Source: Hedera helix (Eukaryota > Streptophyta > Magnoliopsida > Apiales > Araliaceae). Taken from it: a DNA stretch of 64,000 nucleotides. A program made the translations under genes and the position numbers. Of the stretch, positions 59,600 through 64,000 are shown in pieces. The notes below the pieces were generated by a model. It was given only the letters and a program-made list of their open reading frames with translations, was not told the origin of the DNA and did no database searches. Positions within the stretch are counted from its first letter, which is position 1. Each line of letters opens with the position of its first letter. Where the stretch lies: NCBI GenBank assembly GCA_947179155.2, contig OX359264.1, positions 61,839,202 to 61,903,201 on the forward strand. The letters run 5' to 3'.

Positions 59600-61687
59600 T
59601 TACTAGATATCGGTATCATTCATTCTAGTACAAAACTTATATCGAGCGAGGTATGCGAGAAGAGTTTTCAAGAACTCAAGAGGAGACTTGTTTCAGCTCC
59701 TGTTCTGACCATACCATCAGGATCAGGAGAATTTGTTATCTACAGCGATGCTTCTGGCAAACGTCTAGGCTGTGTCCTTATGCAACATGGAAAGGTTATA
59801 GCCTATGCCTCTCGACAACTCAAAGATTATGAGAAAAATTATCCTACTCATGATCTAGAGTTGGCAGCAGTCGTTTTCGCGTTAAAGATCTGGAGACACT
59901 ACTTGTACGGAGAAAAAGTGGATATCTATACGGATCATAAAAGTCTCAAGTATTTCTTCACCCAGAAGGAACTCAACATGCGACAACGACGTTGGCTTGA
60001 GCTGTTGAAGGATTATGACCACACAATCCAGTATCACCCGGGAAAGGCGAACGTTGTAGCTGACGCTTTGAGCAGAAAATCTTATGCAAGTACAAGTGCA
60101 CTGCTGACAACACAAAAGTGTATTTTGTACGACTTGGAAAAGATGGAGATAGAGCTAAAGACACCAGGGACCCACTCGAAGATTGCTCACGTGCGAGTAG
60201 AACCAACTTTAATCGATAAAATTAAAGCTGCTCAAGCTACCGATCCGGAACTGATAAACATGATAAAGAAAGTACAAGAAGGTGCCATTCCCGAAGCAAG
60301 AATCGACGAGAAAGGAATACTTCGAGTCAACTCTCGACTCTGTGTTCCTAACGATCCTGAATTAAAGCATAAAATCATGATGGAGGCACACAACACGCCG
60401 TTTGCAATCCACCCAGGAGGTACCAAGATGTATCGAGATCTTCGACATACATTTTGGTGGAACAATATGAAAAGAGAGATTGCGGAGTTTATCTCAAGGT
60501 GCCTAACTTGTCAACGTGTCAAGGCAGAACATCAAGTTCCTAAAGGTCCATTACAATCACTTGAAGTTCCCGAATGGAAGTGGGAACACATCAATATGGA
60601 TTTCGTGACGGGTCTTCCAAAAGTTTCTCAAGGCTTAGATGCAATTTGGGTGATCGTAGATAGATTGACCAAATCTGCTCATTTCTTGCCTATACGAGAA
60701 AACTTTTCACTTGAACGTCTTGCCGGTATGTACATAAATGAGATCGTGAGATTGCATGGCATGCCAGTTTCCATAGTTTCTAATCGAGATCCTAGATTCA
60801 CTTCACGCTTTTGGATCAGTCTACAAAAAGCTATGGGCACTGAACTACGTTTTAGTTCTGCATACCATCCTCAAACGGACGGACAATCGGAAAGGACGAT
60901 CCAGACCCTCGAAGATCTTTTGAGACTTTGTGTATTAGACTTGAAAGGAAGTTGGGATAAGTACTTGCCGTTGGTGGAATTTTCTTACAACAACAGTTAC
61001 CAAGCAAGCATAGGCATGGCTCCATTCGAGGCATTGTATGGAAGGAAGTGTCGCTCTCCAATATGTTGGAATGAGGTAGGAGAAGCAAAATTGTTGGGAC
61101 CCGAGTTGGTACGCTTGACGACCGAAAAGATCCAAATGATCCGACAACGAATACAGACCGCACAAGAACGACAAAAGAGTTATGCTGATCTTCATCGGAG
61201 AGACGAAAGCTTCAACGTCGGAGATCATGTATTCTTACGTGTTTCTCCATGGAAAGGGGTTACGAGATTCGGAAAGAGAGGAAAGCTCAACCCTCGATTT
61301 ATTGGCCCATTTGAAATCCTCGATCGAATAGGAACCGTAGCCTACAGACTAGCCCTACCACCAAGTATGTCTCGCATCCATAACGTTTTTCACATATCTA
61401 TGTTACGTAAATATGTGAAGGACCCAAACCACGTCATTGAGTTAGAACCAGACGTTATAGCAGAGGATTTAACATACGAGGAAGTACCTGTTAAGATCCT
61501 GGATAAGAAGGAGCAGATCCTACGCTCAAAGGTTATACCTCAAGTTAAGGTTTTATGGAGAAACCAAGATACTGAGGAAATGACCTGGGAGCTAGAATCT
61601 GAGATGAAATCTAAGTATCCTTACCTCTTCGATATGTCAGGTACGTCAATTTCGGGGACGAAATTTCATAAGGAGGGGAGGTTGTAA
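59600..61687 (+). pseudogene. RNase H - integrase - chromodomain-like part of pol, RT deleted
   Basis: Open from 59600 to a TAA inside the 3' LTR; the first ATG is 59780 (635 aa from there, numbering used below). The reverse transcriptase core, including YxDD, is missing between about 59625 and 59650. RNase H has its acidic set (GAT at 59747-59749 before Met1, E27, D52, D95). Integrase has the HHCC zinc finger (H204, H211, C241, C244) and DDE positions D264, N335 and E371; N335 replaces the essential Asp in SDRD (here SNRD), with the usual 35-residue spacing to E371. A GKLNPRFIGPFEIL segment and a chromodomain-like tail (about 566-617, VKVLWRNQDTEEMTWELE) point to the Tekay/Del clade. It cannot encode active integrase or RT. 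Confidence 0.9.
61670..61681 (+). other. Polypurine tract
   Basis: AAGGAGGGGAGG just before the 3' LTR; plus-strand priming site of the element. The pol reading frame runs through it and ends three codons into the boundary. Confidence 0.9.
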
Positions 61688-64000
61688 GACCCCGAATTTT
61701 ATGAAATACAAAATTTAATTTTTCTTCATATATATATATTTTTTTGAAACAGTAAGTGGTTAAATCGATAAAGTTAAAAGTTAAGGATGTTATGTGCAAA
61801 TTTTATTTTGTCGGACAATATTCGCTTTGTCGGGGAATATTCGTTTGGTCGGGGAATATTCGTTTGGTCCGACGGCGCCGAAATAACAAATTATTGGTGG
61901 ACCCCACAACGGAATATTTGTCGGATATAGAAAACGACAGAAATAACCTTTTTAAATAAAAATAGTCAACGGAACTGTTAAAATACCGGTGATAAAAGAA
62001 TAGTAGCATACGGTAGTTATTGGTATTTTCTGTAGCACTCGGTACTCTACAGTAACACACGGTATTGCATAGTATCTCATATTTTTGGTCTGATAATTGA
62101 CACCGTAACTGTTACGCATCATTTCATCGATAATTGTCACTGCATAATATTTTATATTATCAATTCAATAATTGTTGTTACACAGTATTTTGCATTATTG
62201 ATTTAATAATTGTCATTACACTGTATTTTATATCATTGAGTCAATAATTGTTGTTGCACTGTTTTTAAAATTATTGAACCTAATAATTGTCACAGTAACA
62301 TATGCACAGTAATTCACATTATTGAATCAATAATTGTCATTACACAGTAACGTATGCTTTATTTTACATTATTGTTATCTCTATTATGATGTTATTTAAA
62401 CAGTTGTATTTCATTAATTTATTGACTTGATATCTAAGAGCTAACTATACTGTATTTATAACAATTAGTCATAATAATTGAATTGATAAAGTTATTTGTT
62501 TATAATATAAAGTTAGGTGATTATTAGGTGATATGAAATGAATGGTGTAGATTAAAGTGTGAATTATTGTTGAATAATTGAATTGATTTGTTTATAATAT
62601 AAAGTTAGGTGATTATTAGGTGATATGAAATGAATGGTGTAGATTAAAGTGTGAATTATTGTTGAATAATTGAATTGATTTGTTTATAATATAAAGTTAG
62701 GTGATTATTAGGTGATATGAAATGAATGGTGTAGATTAAAGTGTGAATTATTGTTGAATAATTAAATTGATTTGTTTATAATATAAAGTTAGGTGATTAT
62801 TAGGTGATATGAAATGAATGGTGTAGATTAAAGATAATATAATATTTGAAATGGATGGTGTAGATTAAAAGATGATCTTTAAATGAATGGTTTAGATTAA
62901 ATGAATGATAAGATTTTTGGCTATAAATAGAAGCCTTAACTTAAGGATTTTTCATAAACTTCCTTACTTGTTCTTTCTTTCTCTCTCTAAATACTTCTTG
63001 TGAAAGTTCTCTCTAAGTGTGCTTAAGTCATCTTGAGTATTTGTGAAGATCTATAAGTATACGTGTACTGTTCAAGTTAATCAACCTCATTTAAATCAAT
63101 ATCCAGTCACGTGTTACGGTAAGGGATACCATCTTTTTCATCTTCCATTATTCAAACATACTATGGTAAGGGATTATCATTATTTGATTCTCGATAATAA
63201 TATTGTTTCTTCCTTACTCATAAGACGTGCCTTTTATTTCCATGTATTAAATTGTGGGAATAACCTTACGGAGCGGATTGCCGCCTGTTGGTGAATAACC
63301 TTTCGTATTCATTCATTATTAATCTCTGAGAATAACCTTACGGAGCGGATTGCCGCCTGTTTGGTGAATAACTCTTTGTACTCAAATTCTATTAAATTGT
63401 GGGAATAATCTTACGGAGCGGATTGCCGCCTGTTGGTGAATAACCCTTTGTATTAATTTCCTTCACCTTTTGTTAATCAAACCTGCTACGGTAAGGGATA
63501 TTATTTTCTTTCATACTCCTAAATCGAAATTTATTATGGAACTATTGCTTCTATAATTTCTGAAAATGTTATATGTTCCATAATAGTTGAACTTCATTAT
63601 TTCAACTGAACCTTCCTATTTACGTGAACCCTTCTATTAAATTGTAACCGTTATTCTGAACTGTGGATCTTGAATATCATTTTTAAATTTCACTCCACAT
63701 CATGTTGACAATTTGGACATTATTTGAATCTGTACAAAGTAAACTTCCGATACTTATTGTTATCCTATTTCTTCTGTTCATCATTTATATCATTCTAATC
63801 ATCCAAAAATCAAGCTGTTGTGAATATCTGTGGCCGGGGGCACAGATGTGATATATTTGTTGAACAGATGATAGGTTAAAGGCGATATAATAGGTTAAAG
63901 GCGATACATCTGTTCGGTGTCTTTTATGGCACGTGGTGAATGTTCTCTTTGACCCGTAGTGCAAAGATGAACTGTTGTTTGGGTATGATTATGACCAAAG
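61683..64000 (+). repeat. 3' LTR of the Tekay-like element, truncated by the window end
   Basis: The first 2318 bp of the LTR, offset by about 6527 from the 5' LTR and nearly identical to it. The same four 92-bp repeats, TATA box (62922-62929) and GAATAACC repeats are present. About 640 bp of LTR should follow outside the window. Confidence 0.93.

Larger units (their letters stand above)
55156..64000 (+). mobile_element. Ty3/gypsy (Tekay/Del-like) LTR element, RT-deleted, cut by the window end
   Basis: 5' LTR 55156-58115, interior 58116-61682, 3' LTR from 61683 to beyond the window. The interior has a tRNA-Met primer-binding site, an unrecognised ORF1, retropepsin remnants, a deleted reverse transcriptase, RNase H, integrase with a chromodomain-like tail, and a polypurine tract. 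In the 2.3 kb that can be compared, the LTRs differ at roughly ten positions by eye, so insertion was recent, yet the interior is badly broken. The right flank and TSD lie outside the window. Confidence 0.93.

Noticed and set aside
59390..61228. Several minus-strand frames opposite pol
   Set aside because: Antisense shadows of the RNase H-integrase coding region.

Overview
This window is eukaryotic nuclear DNA, almost certainly from a eudicot plant. It is strongly AT-rich, its genes have GT-AG introns, and it carries plant-specific protein families (a G-box bHLH factor, a U-box/ARM E3 ligase of the PUB9 type, a DUF506 protein) plus plant LTR retrotransposons, MITEs and many TA/GA/TAA microsatellites. 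I cannot name the species. Nothing bacterial (operon, CRISPR) is present, and I found no convincing tRNA or rRNA gene.

Genes. Four protein-coding genes can be reconstructed. (1) 2530-4727, minus: a seven-exon bHLH transcription factor of 526 aa (bHLH49/62/78-like). (2) 21169-22071, plus: an intronless DUF506/PDDEXK-like protein behind a clear TATA box. (3) 39859-41870, plus: a two-exon U-box/ARM-repeat E3 ligase of 465 aa, a PUB9 orthologue. (4) 43267-50397, minus: a seven-exon HIT-family gene (HINT4-like, 207 aa) spread over 7.1 kb. Its small exons (54-177 bp) were recovered by translating and joining across splice sites. Genes 3 and 4 are tail to tail. The four genes show no functional link to each other.

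Mobile DNA dominates the rest. One Ty3/gypsy family, probably Tekay/Del chromovirus by its pol C-terminus, is present four times. A solo LTR lies on minus at 12638-15490 (TSD ATATA). A second minus-strand solo LTR at 30567-39087 (TSD TCAAG) is split by an insertion. That insertion, 32896-38758 plus (TSD CCTTT), has two nearly identical 2.79-kb LTRs around only 282 bp of internal DNA. The fourth copy starts at 55156 and runs off the right edge; its 2.96-kb LTRs are also nearly identical, but reverse transcriptase is deleted and the middle catalytic Asp of integrase is Asn, and ORF1 does not look like a normal gag. The family therefore seems to be moved in trans.

An older, coding-poor LTR-like element spans 10864-17000 around the first solo LTR. 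DNA transposons with recognisable target duplications occupy three successive HINT4 introns (MULE-like in intron 3, hAT-like in introns 4 and 5). Two PIF/Harbinger-like MITEs (7009-7379, 39198-39607), a probable minus-strand SINE (22293-22437) and several foldback elements fill intergenic DNA.

Regions 1-2500, 5.2-6.9 kb, 8.2-10.8 kb, 17-20.5 kb, 22.5-30.5 kb and 50.4-55.1 kb are gene-poor AT-rich intergenic DNA in which I see no convincing gene.
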